Assembly (NCBI GenBank): GCA_024398715.1
Contig: JAKSIP010000010.1
Span: 1-64,000, forward strand
DNA from: Bacteroidaceae bacterium
GTDB taxonomy: Bacteria > Bacteroidota > Bacteroidia > Bacteroidales > Bacteroidaceae
Reading direction: 5' to 3'
DNA length: 64,000 nucleotides
The notes under the pieces were generated by a model. That model was not told the DNA's origin, did not search any database, and saw nothing but the letters and a program-made list of their open reading frames with translations. The translations under genes and the position numbers were made by a program. Of this stretch, positions 40,172 through 48,435 are shown piece after piece; the stretch's first letter is position 1; each line of letters starts with the position of its first letter.

Positions 40172-41059
40172 GTGATGAAAAAAAGCAACTTTCTTCTGCT
40201 TGCTGCCTTTTCTATGGCAATTGCAGCATGTTCTCCCGACAACAGTCAGGGAAATGGCGGTACCGATGCCGATGCCATTATCGGATCATGGTATATCGGA
40301 ATTAACCCGGTATGGCCAGACCTTTTGGATTCAATGCGTATTGACCAGCCTGGAACTATTGTCTTTACACAGGACGGCAAGTTTGCACAGAAATCCGCGT
40401 GGGACAAGGCAGACGGTTCCTATTCTTATTCCAAAGGAGTGGTTTCTGCCACAGTTGAACATTCCTGGTGGTATGATTCGGAGAAAGAATGGGTAGCAGT
40501 GCCTGATTCAGAGCTTTCCAAGCTTCCGAAGGTGTTTTCACCCAAGTTCCTCTATGAGGGGAACATTATGATTCAGGAAGCCGAACTTGATTCCATTGAT
40601 ATGATGTATCCTACCAAGGAGGATCTGGTTGAAATGCTGTTCAAAATGGGATGCTCCGGTCCGTCAGATGCCGCACTCATTCAAGGTTTCTGGAACTGGA
40701 AGGCGTTCGGTCGTGACAGTACTTCAAGACTTGCAGTCAAGTTCGAGGGGAACCGTTTTGAACTCTGGAATCCTTCATGGCACGAGCGTTTCAGCGGTAC
40801 GTTTGAGTACAAGGACGGTATGGTCAAGTTTGCTGTGGACAAGTCTTCATTCCGTATCAGACGCTGGTGGGAACTGCCTGACGAATTCGAGAGAGAAGCT
40901 ACAGCAAATTTGAATGAGCAATGGCTGATGCCTGTTGCCGAGGAAGGGGACAATATGGAACCGACTTTTGGCTGGAAGTTCGTAATGCCGTTTGTCGTTG
41001 ATGGCACTAAGGCATACAGTTATTTTGCAAACCTTCACTGCATTTTTGACAAGCAGTAA
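40172..41059 (+). CDS. Lipoprotein with two lipocalin-like halves, function unknown
   Basis: A 295-residue lipoprotein (signal MMKKSNFLLLAAFSMAIAAC, lipobox AAC); the start may be the second Met at 40175. Two similar halves are visible. The first begins IIGSWYIGINP with FTQDGKFAQKSAWDKADGSY; the second begins LIQGFWNWKAF with VKFEGNRFELWNPSWHERF and GTFEYKDGMVKFAV. Each reads like a small beta-barrel of the lipocalin-like type common in Bacteroidota lipoproteins. It follows the ABC transporter genes at 6 bp and ends with a terminator, so it may be an accessory of that transporter. No specific function is recognised. Confidence 0.75.
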   Translation: MMKKSNFLLLAAFSMAIAACSPDNSQGNGGTDADAIIGSWYIGINPVWPDLLDSMRIDQPGTIVFTQDGKFAQKSAWDKADGSYSYSKGVVSATVEHSWWYDSEKEWVAVPDSELSKLPKVFSPKFLYEGNIMIQEAELDSIDMMYPTKEDLVEMLFKMGCSGPSDAALIQGFWNWKAFGRDSTSRLAVKFEGNRFELWNPSWHERFSGTFEYKDGMVKFAVDKSSFRIRRWWELPDEFEREATANLNEQWLMPVAEEGDNMEPTFGWKFVMPFVVDGTKAYSYFANLHCIFDKQ

Positions 41060-41080
41060 TCTTTTGCCAACGGATAACAG

Positions 41081-41114
41081 AAGCGGTCACCTTGCGGATG
41101 ACCGCTTTTTTTTG
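41081..41114 (+). terminator. Rho-independent terminator of the ABC transporter operon
   Basis: AAGCGGTCA (41081-41089), loop, TGACCGCTT (41099-41107), then a T-run, 21 nt after the lipoprotein stop. It also separates this operon from the convergent GH31 gene. Confidence 0.9.
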
Positions 41115-41134
41115 CAAGCCTGGTTCAAGAGTAT

Positions 41135-43987
41135 TCAAAATCTGATTGTCTGGTGCTCTCCGTTGTATTCAACCGTAGTCTTCTGAATGCCGTCAGCGCT
41201 ATGGAACATTACAGCAAATTTCAGATTGTGCGGCATACCTTCAAAATTGCCGATGCGATTGCCAATAGTCAAAGCCGATGCAGAGTCGTTGTAAGTGAAA
41301 GGAATCTCAGAATACTGGCCGCGCTCATAGCCAAAGGAAAGGCCATCGTCCTGATACAGTGTAAAACTGCCGTTTTCACCGCCGAATATGTGCACAATAT
41401 ATTCGTTTGAATCCGATTGTTCGCCGTTCTCAATTATGATGGCACCGGCAGGAGCAAAGAGCGGAATACGGTTATACGGAGCAGGGACAGAATATGAACA
41501 ACCGCCGTTGAAAACGGATGTATTTTCCAATCCAAGTGAATCCAAAGCATACCATACCTTCCCTGCAGGGAAATATACCTGACGTTCACGGGCCCCGTAT
41601 TTATACACCGGGCAAACCATAATGCCAGGACCAAACATAAACTGGTCATCTGTATTTATAGCGTTTTCATCGGCAGAATAATCCATTACAAGGCCGCGCA
41701 TAATTGTATAGCTCTCTTTCCAGGCCTTGCCGGCAAGGGAATAGATATATGGCATAAGGCGGTAGCGTGTGTCTATGCAGTACTTGATTGCATCATATGT
41801 TTCAGAACCAACAGGCGCAATATTCCAGGGCTCACGCAAAGGGAACTGGCCATGCGCACGGAACAGAGGTGCAAATGCACCGAACTGGAACCAGCGGGTC
41901 TGCAATTCGCGCCACTCCTTCAAATCAGGTGTCTCTTTTCCGGTACGGTCAAAAATACGCTGGGCGTTTGAATAACGGTTTTCTACGCAAAAGCCTCCAA
42001 TATCCATAGTCCAATACGGATTTCCGCACAGGGAATAGTTCAGTCCGGCGGTAATCTGTGAACGCATGTCTTCCCAACGTGTACCAATATCGCCGCTCCA
42101 TGTTGCGGTGGAATATCTCTGCAGTCCGGCAAATCCGGAACGGGTAAGCTGGAACACCCGTTTGTCCGGGTCTTCGGTACGCAAGCCTTCATAAATGGCT
42201 TTAGCGTTCATCAAAGAATACGCATTGAGATATTGCGTAGAGGAACCAAGCGCAGTAGGACCGCAAAGTGCTTTCCAGTAATCCATGGGAACACAGTCAC
42301 GAATATTGGGTTCGCTTGCATCCATCCACCACGCATCAATACCCAACGGATAAAGATGCTCTTCCAGCTGATTCCAGAACAGTTTCCGGGCACCCGGGCT
42401 GTAGGCATCGTAAAAAGAGCCCATGTAACCCTGTCCTATCCAGTCACGGATGCTGTCCTGAATGGCACGGCGGTACATCCAGCCGTTGGCATCGAACTCT
42501 TTGAAATGTTCCGTAGAGGCATAAAACTTGGGCCAGACAGAAATCATGAGATGTATTCCGCTACGGTGCAGCGAGTCAACCATCATCTTTGGATCCGGAT
42601 AACGTGATGAATCGAATTCATGGCTTCCCCATTCCGGTTCGCGCCAGTAGTTCCAGTCCTGCACAATATTGTCAATGCCTATACCAAGTTCCTTGAACTT
42701 TGCCGCCGTTTCAAGTATTTCATTCTGGGTGTGATAGTGTTCGCGGCTCTGCCAGTAGCCATAAGCCCAGCGCGGCAACATGTTTGCACCGCCCACAAGA
42801 GAGTGAAGCCCTTTTGTAACGCCGTCCATTGTACCTCCATATATGAAATAGAAGTCCGATGAAGGGTTCATTTCATTCCATACGGTAAGCTGTTGCCGTT
42901 CTGCAGCATCGGTGGGGGCATACGCGCGCAATGCGCAATATGATGTACCTCCGTCCGGTTTCCACTCGATTCTGAGATTGTAGGCACGTCCCTGCTGCAT
43001 ATCGCAGGAGAATTTGTATGAATTTGGATTCCATGCCGTACGCCAGCGCTCAGGGACAACCTCTTCATTGTCTATAAACACCTTGATGTACCCGGCATAA
43101 TAAAGAATAAAGTCATGCACGCCGTTCTGCTGCGGTTCAAGAGTTCCCTCATACAGCACATTGGCGCCGTTCAGATTGAAGGCTGGCAAATCCTTTATTG
43201 ATTCGGCATCGGCAAAATAAATCCGGTTTTCGTCTCTCACCAGCTGGGAGTTGCCATAAGAGGATTTGTAGGTTCCGGTAAGAACTCCGTCCTTTCCATC
43301 TTTGCCGTACAGTTTGAATACCTGGCCAAGCTGCATGTAATCATCCGGATTACCGAACCTGCCCATTGAATATGAGTCGAAAAGTATTCCCCATCCCCTT
43401 TCCGTAACAATATAAGGAATGCTTACCTTGGTGTTGTATTGGAACAGTTGCTCGTTCTTTCCCTTGTAGTTCCAATCGTCTGACTGGTGCTGGCCAAGTC
43501 CGAAAATACCTTTTACACTGTCAGTTTCAAACCTGGTTATTGTGGAATAACCATGGTCAACATCGGTTTTGAGGGTAGTAAAAGATGTTGGACAGGTCTG
43601 TCCGGTAAGACGGTTTCCCCGAGCATCAGAAAAAGAGACCGTTCCCTGTTCCGATACCTGAACCGCAAGTGCAGCGGTAGAGGCTGTGAGAACCTGCGGT
43701 GTGCGGTGAACCTGCGGTGTTACACCCTTTTCCGAAACCCAGGGAAGTATAATCAGACTCTCTCTGTCACGGATTTTCCTTTCTGGGGTTTCCGTAACCC
43801 TGACTATAGAATCCGATACAAACTGCAACCGTATTTTCTTTGTGTGATTCCTGTCACCGGCTGGAACAGTCACTGTTACGGTATTTCCGCTGACCTTGCT
43901 TTTAATTCGTACGGCATCTGCCGGCAGACATATTGTCAATGCCGCAAACAGCAGAATGAAAAAATCCAATCTGTATTTATCTGTCAT
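41135..43987 (-). CDS. Glycoside hydrolase family 31 with PA14 insert (alpha-xylosidase-like)
   Basis: A 950-residue secreted glycosidase with a signal peptide (about 5-25, ending PADA). An N-terminal beta-sandwich precedes the catalytic barrel, with an inserted PA14-like domain (about 240-370; VLYEGTLEPQQNGVHDFILYYAG). The nucleophile is D556 in WWMDASEPN and the acid/base is D633 in TWSGDIGTRWE. The PA14 insertion and WMDASEPN are features of xyloglucan alpha-xylosidases such as Cellvibrio Xyl31A and Bacteroides BoGH31A, so removal of alpha-1,6-xylose is the best guess; alpha-glucosidase is possible. It starts 13 bp after the queuosine-transporter stop, in an unusual operon. Confidence 0.9.
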   Translation of the reverse strand: MTDKYRLDFFILLFAALTICLPADAVRIKSKVSGNTVTVTVPAGDRNHTKKIRLQFVSDSIVRVTETPERKIRDRESLIILPWVSEKGVTPQVHRTPQVLTASTAALAVQVSEQGTVSFSDARGNRLTGQTCPTSFTTLKTDVDHGYSTITRFETDSVKGIFGLGQHQSDDWNYKGKNEQLFQYNTKVSIPYIVTERGWGILFDSYSMGRFGNPDDYMQLGQVFKLYGKDGKDGVLTGTYKSSYGNSQLVRDENRIYFADAESIKDLPAFNLNGANVLYEGTLEPQQNGVHDFILYYAGYIKVFIDNEEVVPERWRTAWNPNSYKFSCDMQQGRAYNLRIEWKPDGGTSYCALRAYAPTDAAERQQLTVWNEMNPSSDFYFIYGGTMDGVTKGLHSLVGGANMLPRWAYGYWQSREHYHTQNEILETAAKFKELGIGIDNIVQDWNYWREPEWGSHEFDSSRYPDPKMMVDSLHRSGIHLMISVWPKFYASTEHFKEFDANGWMYRRAIQDSIRDWIGQGYMGSFYDAYSPGARKLFWNQLEEHLYPLGIDAWWMDASEPNIRDCVPMDYWKALCGPTALGSSTQYLNAYSLMNAKAIYEGLRTEDPDKRVFQLTRSGFAGLQRYSTATWSGDIGTRWEDMRSQITAGLNYSLCGNPYWTMDIGGFCVENRYSNAQRIFDRTGKETPDLKEWRELQTRWFQFGAFAPLFRAHGQFPLREPWNIAPVGSETYDAIKYCIDTRYRLMPYIYSLAGKAWKESYTIMRGLVMDYSADENAINTDDQFMFGPGIMVCPVYKYGARERQVYFPAGKVWYALDSLGLENTSVFNGGCSYSVPAPYNRIPLFAPAGAIIIENGEQSDSNEYIVHIFGGENGSFTLYQDDGLSFGYERGQYSEIPFTYNDSASALTIGNRIGNFEGMPHNLKFAVMFHSADGIQKTTVEYNGEHQTIRF

Positions 43988-44000
43988 AATGTATCTGTTT

Positions 44001-44681
44001 TCAAATATCTGCTATTTGGCGGTGCATCTCATCTTTGCGTACAATTTTGGCAACAAAAATGGTAAGCGGCAGCAAGATTGCCTCTATCAGTATTTTTGCA
44101 GAGACTTGGGCCAGACCTATGCCCACCAGAGTTCTGGCTGGAAGTGTACCGATAAATGCCAGCGGCAGGAATACAAAGCAGTCTGACAGCTCTCCCACGC
44201 AACTGGAGGCAATTGCCCTCCATGCAAAACGTGAGATATCGGGATGCAGCCTTTTCATTCTCTCAAAAACACGGTCGTTGACAAAATCGCCTGCCACAAA
44301 TGCTATAAGCGATGCGGCCGTTATTCTGGGTGTGCTGCCAAGCACTGCCTGGAATGCGGCCTGATTTGTAAAAGACTCCGGATAGGGCCACGCAAGCGTG
44401 AGTTCACACACCAGTACCATAAAAATGTTCATGGCAAATGCAATATAGCATGTAACACGGCTCCAACGGTATCCATACACTTCTGAGAACACGTCTGACA
44501 GCACATATGTCAGCGGGAATAGTATTACGGAGCCCACTGTAACCTGCCCCAGCGGCAGACTGATCTGTTTGTTTACTATAATGTTGCTCAACAGCAGCGC
44601 AACAGTAAAGACAACTGTGAGTGCAAGTTGCAGAAAACTGTAGCTTGAATTGATTATTCCGTCCTTTCTTTTCATTCTCAT
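44001..44681 (-). CDS. yhhQ: Queuosine precursor transporter (YhhQ/VUT family)
   Basis: A 226-residue membrane protein (DUF165/VUT family) that imports queuine or preQ0/preQ1 for tRNA modification. Marks: LPLGQVTVGSVILFPLTYVLSDVFSEVYGYRWSR, with the conserved Asp/Glu region in the N-terminal half, and later LIAFVAGDFVNDRVFERMK, all between about six helices. The start overlaps the TolC-like gene by 4 nt; an internal ATG at 44675 (MKRKDG) is an alternative start. Confidence 0.92.
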   Translation of the reverse strand: MRMKRKDGIINSSYSFLQLALTVVFTVALLLSNIIVNKQISLPLGQVTVGSVILFPLTYVLSDVFSEVYGYRWSRVTCYIAFAMNIFMVLVCELTLAWPYPESFTNQAAFQAVLGSTPRITAASLIAFVAGDFVNDRVFERMKRLHPDISRFAWRAIASSCVGELSDCFVFLPLAFIGTLPARTLVGIGLAQVSAKILIEAILLPLTIFVAKIVRKDEMHRQIADI

Positions 44682-46117
44682 TCTGTACGTTCCTGTCTGT
44701 AGAGAGCCTGAAGAAGCTCTATCTTGTGAATACTTTTCTGAAGAGAAGCCTCGGCCTCCTCATTTATTTTCTGGAGCAGAGTATAAGCATCTATCACACC
44801 GTTATCCAAACGTTCCTGAGCCGCCATGCGCACCTCCGTACGCAGTTGGAGAATTTCCGAGTCGTCTTCAAGCGTCTGCCGCAGGAAAAGAATCTCCTGA
44901 GAAATGCCGCTATTGCTTAACTTTGTTTTGAAATCCAGCAGGTCTTTCTGTATGTCCAGTTCATGCATCTGCTGGTATATCAGGGTTTTATCATTCTTGC
45001 GCGTATAAAGCGGATCAATATTGAATTTGAGCTGTACTCCGAGCATCAGATTTAAAGACGGGTTGTAGTCTGTCAGAGCCTTGAAAATATCCCTCCCGGG
45101 ATAGCCGTAATAGGCATCGGCCATCAATGCTATTTTCGGAGACAGATCAACGTTCAGTTTTTTCATACCCAGTTCCAAAAGTCTGCGGCTGTTTTCAAGA
45201 TAGGCATATTCCGGACGCAGCGGAAATGTCTCGGGACCGTCAGGGGTTACCAGTTCCTGCTCACTCATATCTGCCGATGTAAGAAGCGACAGCGAAAGAC
45301 GTGATGATCTGATATTGTTTTCAATCAGTCTGATATGCTGACCGGCAGACTTGGATTCCGCCTCCATTGATTTCAGTTCCATTGCGGAAAGCCCGCCATC
45401 CTGATAGAAAGCCCTCATTTTTGCAAGATTGCTGTCAAGAACTTCAATTCGGGAACATTCCTGTTTAAGGCGTTCCTCAAGCAGCAGAATGGAAAAGAAT
45501 ACCTGATCAACCTGTTTCTGCAGTTCATAGAGAGAAACCTCAAGCTCTGATTCTTCTTTTGCGGCAGTAGCCTTTGCCGTCTCCTTTACAAGTGCGGAAG
45601 CTCCGCCGTCCCATACGTTCTGAGAGACGGTAGCGCTTACCTTGTACTGCCATGGCTGTTCTTTCTTGTCAGACAAATCAGGAAGATATGAAGACATCGT
45701 TCCAAGAATATCAACAAAATCGGCGGCATTGAGTACATCATTGAACCATGCTCCGCCTCCGCCTATCTCCAGACGCGGCAGCCATGCAAGAGAAGCATTG
45801 TGGACATTACATTCCTGTGTGGCATGTATCAGGTCATATCGGCGTACAAGGGGATAATTCCGGCGGGCAAGATCCCTGCACTCCTGAAGGGTGACAGATG
45901 CACCGGCCTGAACTGTACGGACACCGTGGTGTATTATCTCTATTCCGGAATTTTTCTCATCGTTGAAGCCACCGGAGAAAGTGTTGCTGTAAACCAGTAC
46001 ATTCTCTCCGCGTGTCTCAAAATACTCCAAACCATTCAATTGCAGATTCTGCGCACTGACAGTGGCAAAAGAACTTACCCATAACGTGCATACTACAATC
46101 AAGGCTTTTGTTTTCAT
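44678..46117 (-). CDS. TolC-like outer membrane efflux protein
   Basis: A 479-residue exported protein (signal about 1-22, ending VSA) with long amphipathic coiled-coil helices (LYELQKQVDQVFFSILLLEERLKQ; ESKSAGQHIRLIENNIRSSR) in two repeats, as in TolC-family channels. An N-terminal extension (about 23-70) precedes the family domain, which starts near VTLQECRDLARRNYP. No membrane-fusion or pump gene is adjacent, so partners must be encoded elsewhere. It is the first of three coupled genes (4-nt overlap with yhhQ). Confidence 0.85.
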   Translation of the reverse strand: MKTKALIVVCTLWVSSFATVSAQNLQLNGLEYFETRGENVLVYSNTFSGGFNDEKNSGIEIIHHGVRTVQAGASVTLQECRDLARRNYPLVRRYDLIHATQECNVHNASLAWLPRLEIGGGGAWFNDVLNAADFVDILGTMSSYLPDLSDKKEQPWQYKVSATVSQNVWDGGASALVKETAKATAAKEESELEVSLYELQKQVDQVFFSILLLEERLKQECSRIEVLDSNLAKMRAFYQDGGLSAMELKSMEAESKSAGQHIRLIENNIRSSRLSLSLLTSADMSEQELVTPDGPETFPLRPEYAYLENSRRLLELGMKKLNVDLSPKIALMADAYYGYPGRDIFKALTDYNPSLNLMLGVQLKFNIDPLYTRKNDKTLIYQQMHELDIQKDLLDFKTKLSNSGISQEILFLRQTLEDDSEILQLRTEVRMAAQERLDNGVIDAYTLLQKINEEAEASLQKSIHKIELLQALYRQERTE

Positions 46118-46170
46118 ATATCGGGTTAATTTTTGTAAAAACTGCAGAACTAAAATACGGAAACAGACTC

Positions 46171-46731
46171 CTATTTGTTCCAGAAATGTTCCGGGGTACC
46201 AGTCACAACATTCAAAAGACGGGACAATACAAACAGATAATCGGACAAGCGGTTCATGAATACAAGTATTGCACTGTCAACCGGTTCAACACTGTTGAGT
46301 CTTAGAATCTCACGCTCGGCACGGCGGCACACGCTGCGCGCAACACCAGCCTGAGCGGCCGCAACTGTTCCGCCAGGCAGAACAAAACTGTTCAGGGCAG
46401 GCAGTTGGAGGTCTATGGCATCGATATAACCTTCAATGACTGTATTGCAATCAGGCTGGATAGTGACAGGGCTCTTGCTGCCGGCCGGTGTAGCCAGTTC
46501 ACAGCCAATACAGAAAAGTCTGTTTTCTATCCAGACCAGCTGGTCTTCCAACTCCCGGCATGGGGTTTGCAGTTCATGTATATGCGCCAACAAAAGCCCA
46601 AGGTTGGCGTTCAGTTCGTCAATACAGCCGTATGCCTCTACTCTAATGTCTGTCTTTGACACCCGTTTCCCGCCTACAAGACATGTTCTCCCATTGTCTC
46701 CGCCACCTGTATAAATTTTACATTTGTCCAT
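46171..46731 (-). CDS. Corrinoid (cobalamin) adenosyltransferase, PduO type
   Basis: A 186-residue ATP:cob(I)alamin adenosyltransferase that makes adenosylcobalamin, needed for example by methylmalonyl-CoA mutase in propionate formation. Start 46731 (MDKCKIYTGGGDNGRT) is chosen since the motif begins at about residue 7; the longer frame adds 17 residues without homology. Marks: RVEAYGCIDELNANLG, FVLPGGTVAAAQAGVARSVC, RRAERE and LNRLSDYLF-like MNRLSDYLFVLSRL. The N-terminal loop reads GGGDNGRT where TRTGDKGTT is usual. Confidence 0.93.
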   Translation of the reverse strand: MDKCKIYTGGGDNGRTCLVGGKRVSKTDIRVEAYGCIDELNANLGLLLAHIHELQTPCRELEDQLVWIENRLFCIGCELATPAGSKSPVTIQPDCNTVIEGYIDAIDLQLPALNSFVLPGGTVAAAQAGVARSVCRRAEREILRLNSVEPVDSAILVFMNRLSDYLFVLSRLLNVVTGTPEHFWNK

Positions 46732-46771
46732 AACATTTGTCCATACCGGATATATTGTTGGTTGTTTTATG

Positions 46772-46779
46772 CAAATATA
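46772..46779 (-). promoter_or_regulatory. -7 element of the cobalamin adenosyltransferase gene
   Basis: TATATTTG on the minus strand, 40 nt upstream of the ATG at 46731. No consensus -33. Confidence 0.4.
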
Positions 46780-46810
46780 CAAAAAGGCTGAAAAAAAATG
46801 ATGATTATTG

Positions 46811-46839
46811 TTTGGTATATCAATTTTATATTACTTTTG
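46811..46839 (+). promoter_or_regulatory. Promoter of the DUF2795 gene
   Basis: TTTG at 46811-46814 and TACTTTTG at 46832-46839, 17 nt apart (slightly short), 26 nt before the ATG. Confidence 0.45.
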
Positions 46840-46865
46840 CGCAAAATTTGAAAAATCAAAAAACT

Positions 46866-47087
46866 ATGTATTGGACACTTGAATTGGCCTCAAAACTTGA
46901 AGATGCGCCATGGCCTGCATCAAAAGATGAACTGATAGACTATGCAGTACGTTCAGGAGCTCCATTGGAGGTTATTGAGAACCTGCAGGAGATTGAAGAC
47001 GAAGGTGAAATTTATGAATCAATAGAAGATATCTGGCCCGATTACCCCAGCAAAGAAGACTTTTTCTTCAACGAGGAGGAATATTAA
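46866..47087 (+). CDS. Small acidic DUF2795 protein
   Basis: A 73-residue, very acidic protein (MYWTLELASKLEDAPWPASK) of a family conserved in Bacteroidales; function unknown. The start at 46866 follows the promoter; the longer frame from 46737 would begin upstream of it. The C-terminus is rich in Asp and Glu with aromatic residues (DIWPDYPSKEDFFFNEEEY). A terminator follows, so it is a single-gene unit. Confidence 0.85.
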   Translation: MYWTLELASKLEDAPWPASKDELIDYAVRSGAPLEVIENLQEIEDEGEIYESIEDIWPDYPSKEDFFFNEEEY

Positions 47088-47119
47088 GCGCAATTATTCG
47101 CGATAACTAACTTATAATC

Positions 47120-47162
47120 AGTGATATAGACAAAAATTAATTTGTTTGTATCGCTGTTTTTT
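47120..47162 (+). terminator. Terminator after the DUF2795 gene
   Basis: A 15-bp stem (47120-47134 with 47141-47155) that needs three G-U pairs, 6-nt loop, then GTTTTTT. It is 32 nt after the stop. Confidence 0.8.
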
Positions 47163-47218
47163 ATGTCCCAAAAGCACCGATTGAGGTTTGAAGGGCGGTT
47201 TGTATAAAAAATTATACC

Positions 47219-47226
47219 TATATTTG
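47219..47226 (+). promoter_or_regulatory. -7 element of the AlkD-like gene
   Basis: TATATTTG, 49 nt before the ATG at 47276. TTTG candidates lie 16 nt (47199-47202) and 28 nt (47187-47190) upstream, neither at the ideal distance. Confidence 0.4.
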
Positions 47227-47275
47227 CCATGATATCCATTGCTGATATTTTCAAAAGATTTGTGTATTGAAACAG

Positions 47276-47992
47276 ATGAATGTTCTATTGTCGGAAATGG
47301 TGTCTAAAGCGGACCCGGCGCAGGTTGCAGGGTTGTCCCGCTTTTTCAAGACCGGGCCGGGACAGTACGGTCAGGGAGATAAGTTTCTTGGAATCAAAGT
47401 GCCAGTAACACGCCAGGTGGTGAAGTCATGCTGGCAGAATACAGATTTTGACCAACTGGAAGAGTGTATCTGCAATGAATATCACGAAATAAGGCTTGCC
47501 GCGCTGCTGACATTGGTGCAGATTTTCACTCACGCCCGCAAGGATGCCGCCCTGCAGCAGCGGTGCATTGACTTTTACCTGAGCCACACCGCCTATATAA
47601 ACAACTGGGATCTTGTTGACTTGAGTTGCTATGAACTTTTGGGACGATGGCTGCTTGATAAGGATAAACAAATACTCTACGACCTTGCCCGCGATGGCAG
47701 AACCATCTGGGAACAACGCATTGGCATCGTTTCCACGATGCAGTTCATCCGCCACGGGCAACTTGATGATACATATGCCATTGCGGACATTTTTCTGGAT
47801 AAGCCACGTCCCCTTCATGATCTCCTGCAGAAGGCGGTCGGCTGGCTTTTGCGCGATGCCGGCAAGCGCGATGAGGACAGGCTCCGACGCTATCTGAGTC
47901 TGAACGGTTCCCGGATGCCACGAACGATGCTCCGCTATGCCATCGAGAAATTCCCTCCCGAAGAGCGGAGTGCCATTTTGAAAGCGCATTAG
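47276..47992 (+). CDS. AlkD-like DNA alkylation repair protein (HEAT repeats)
   Basis: A 238-residue all-helical HEAT-repeat protein of the AlkD DNA glycosylase family, which removes positively charged N3- and N7-alkyl purines. Family marks are GIKVPVTRQVVK, EIRLAALLTLVQ, INNWDLVDLSCYELLG with the key Trp-Asp, and WEQRIGIVSTMQFIR. I start at ATG 47276 rather than the in-frame TTG at 47267. Confidence 0.9.
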   Translation: MNVLLSEMVSKADPAQVAGLSRFFKTGPGQYGQGDKFLGIKVPVTRQVVKSCWQNTDFDQLEECICNEYHEIRLAALLTLVQIFTHARKDAALQQRCIDFYLSHTAYINNWDLVDLSCYELLGRWLLDKDKQILYDLARDGRTIWEQRIGIVSTMQFIRHGQLDDTYAIADIFLDKPRPLHDLLQKAVGWLLRDAGKRDEDRLRRYLSLNGSRMPRTMLRYAIEKFPPEERSAILKAH

Positions 47993-48135
47993 GATTAATC
48001 ATCAATGGAATCAGGAAGGTGATGGAGTTTTCCAGCGGATGCGGATTATGGTTGCGGAGCCTCCAGATTTTTCTTTTTCATCTTCTGACGGAGTCATCTC
48101 ATCACTCGATGAAGAGCAGAACGATATGTCAGTGA

Positions 48136-48321
48136 TATGCGGATGTCTTCAAAAGGTTTCCGCAGTTGAATGTCTCTGAAGTCGCCCGTACCATAGGCAT
48201 TAATAAAAGTCTCCTTTCCAGATATATCTATGGCATAAAGAAGCCATCCGCTCAGAGAACCGAGCAGATTCTCTGTGCCATTCGCCAGCTTGGACGAGAG
48301 ATGGCTGCAATTGCCCAGTGA
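48136..48321 (+). pseudogene. Remnant of a helix-turn-helix (antitoxin-like) protein
   Basis: An open stretch without a start codon encodes YADVFKRFPQLNVSEVARTI, then GINKSLLSRYIYGIKKPS and QILCAIRQLGREMAAIAQ, an XRE-like helix-turn-helix as at the C-terminus of HicB-type antitoxins. A TGA lies just upstream in frame (48133-48135). In another frame, the 130 bp before it encode an acidic stretch ending DEEQNDMS, so a frameshift may have split an older gene. No partner toxin is seen. It sits in the 443-bp gap 47993-48435, which otherwise holds only the next promoter. Confidence 0.5.
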
Positions 48322-48375
48322 TACAAACAAACCCCTCATTTGATTTCAATGATTCCGCATGAAACCTGATATCGA

Positions 48376-48407
48376 TTTGCAATTATGCTCAAAAAACATT
48401 ATGTTTG
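48376..48407 (+). promoter_or_regulatory. Promoter of the ATPase_2/DUF234 gene
   Basis: TTTG at 48376-48379 and TATGTTTG at 48400-48407, 20 nt apart, 28 nt before the ATG. Confidence 0.6.
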
Positions 48408-48435
48408 CAGAGCATAATAATAAATATACCGTCAT

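Noticed and set aside
48094..48339. Minus-strand open frame of 81 codons in the gap before the ATPase gene
   Set aside because: The opposite strand gives a clear helix-turn-helix remnant, so this frame is its shadow.
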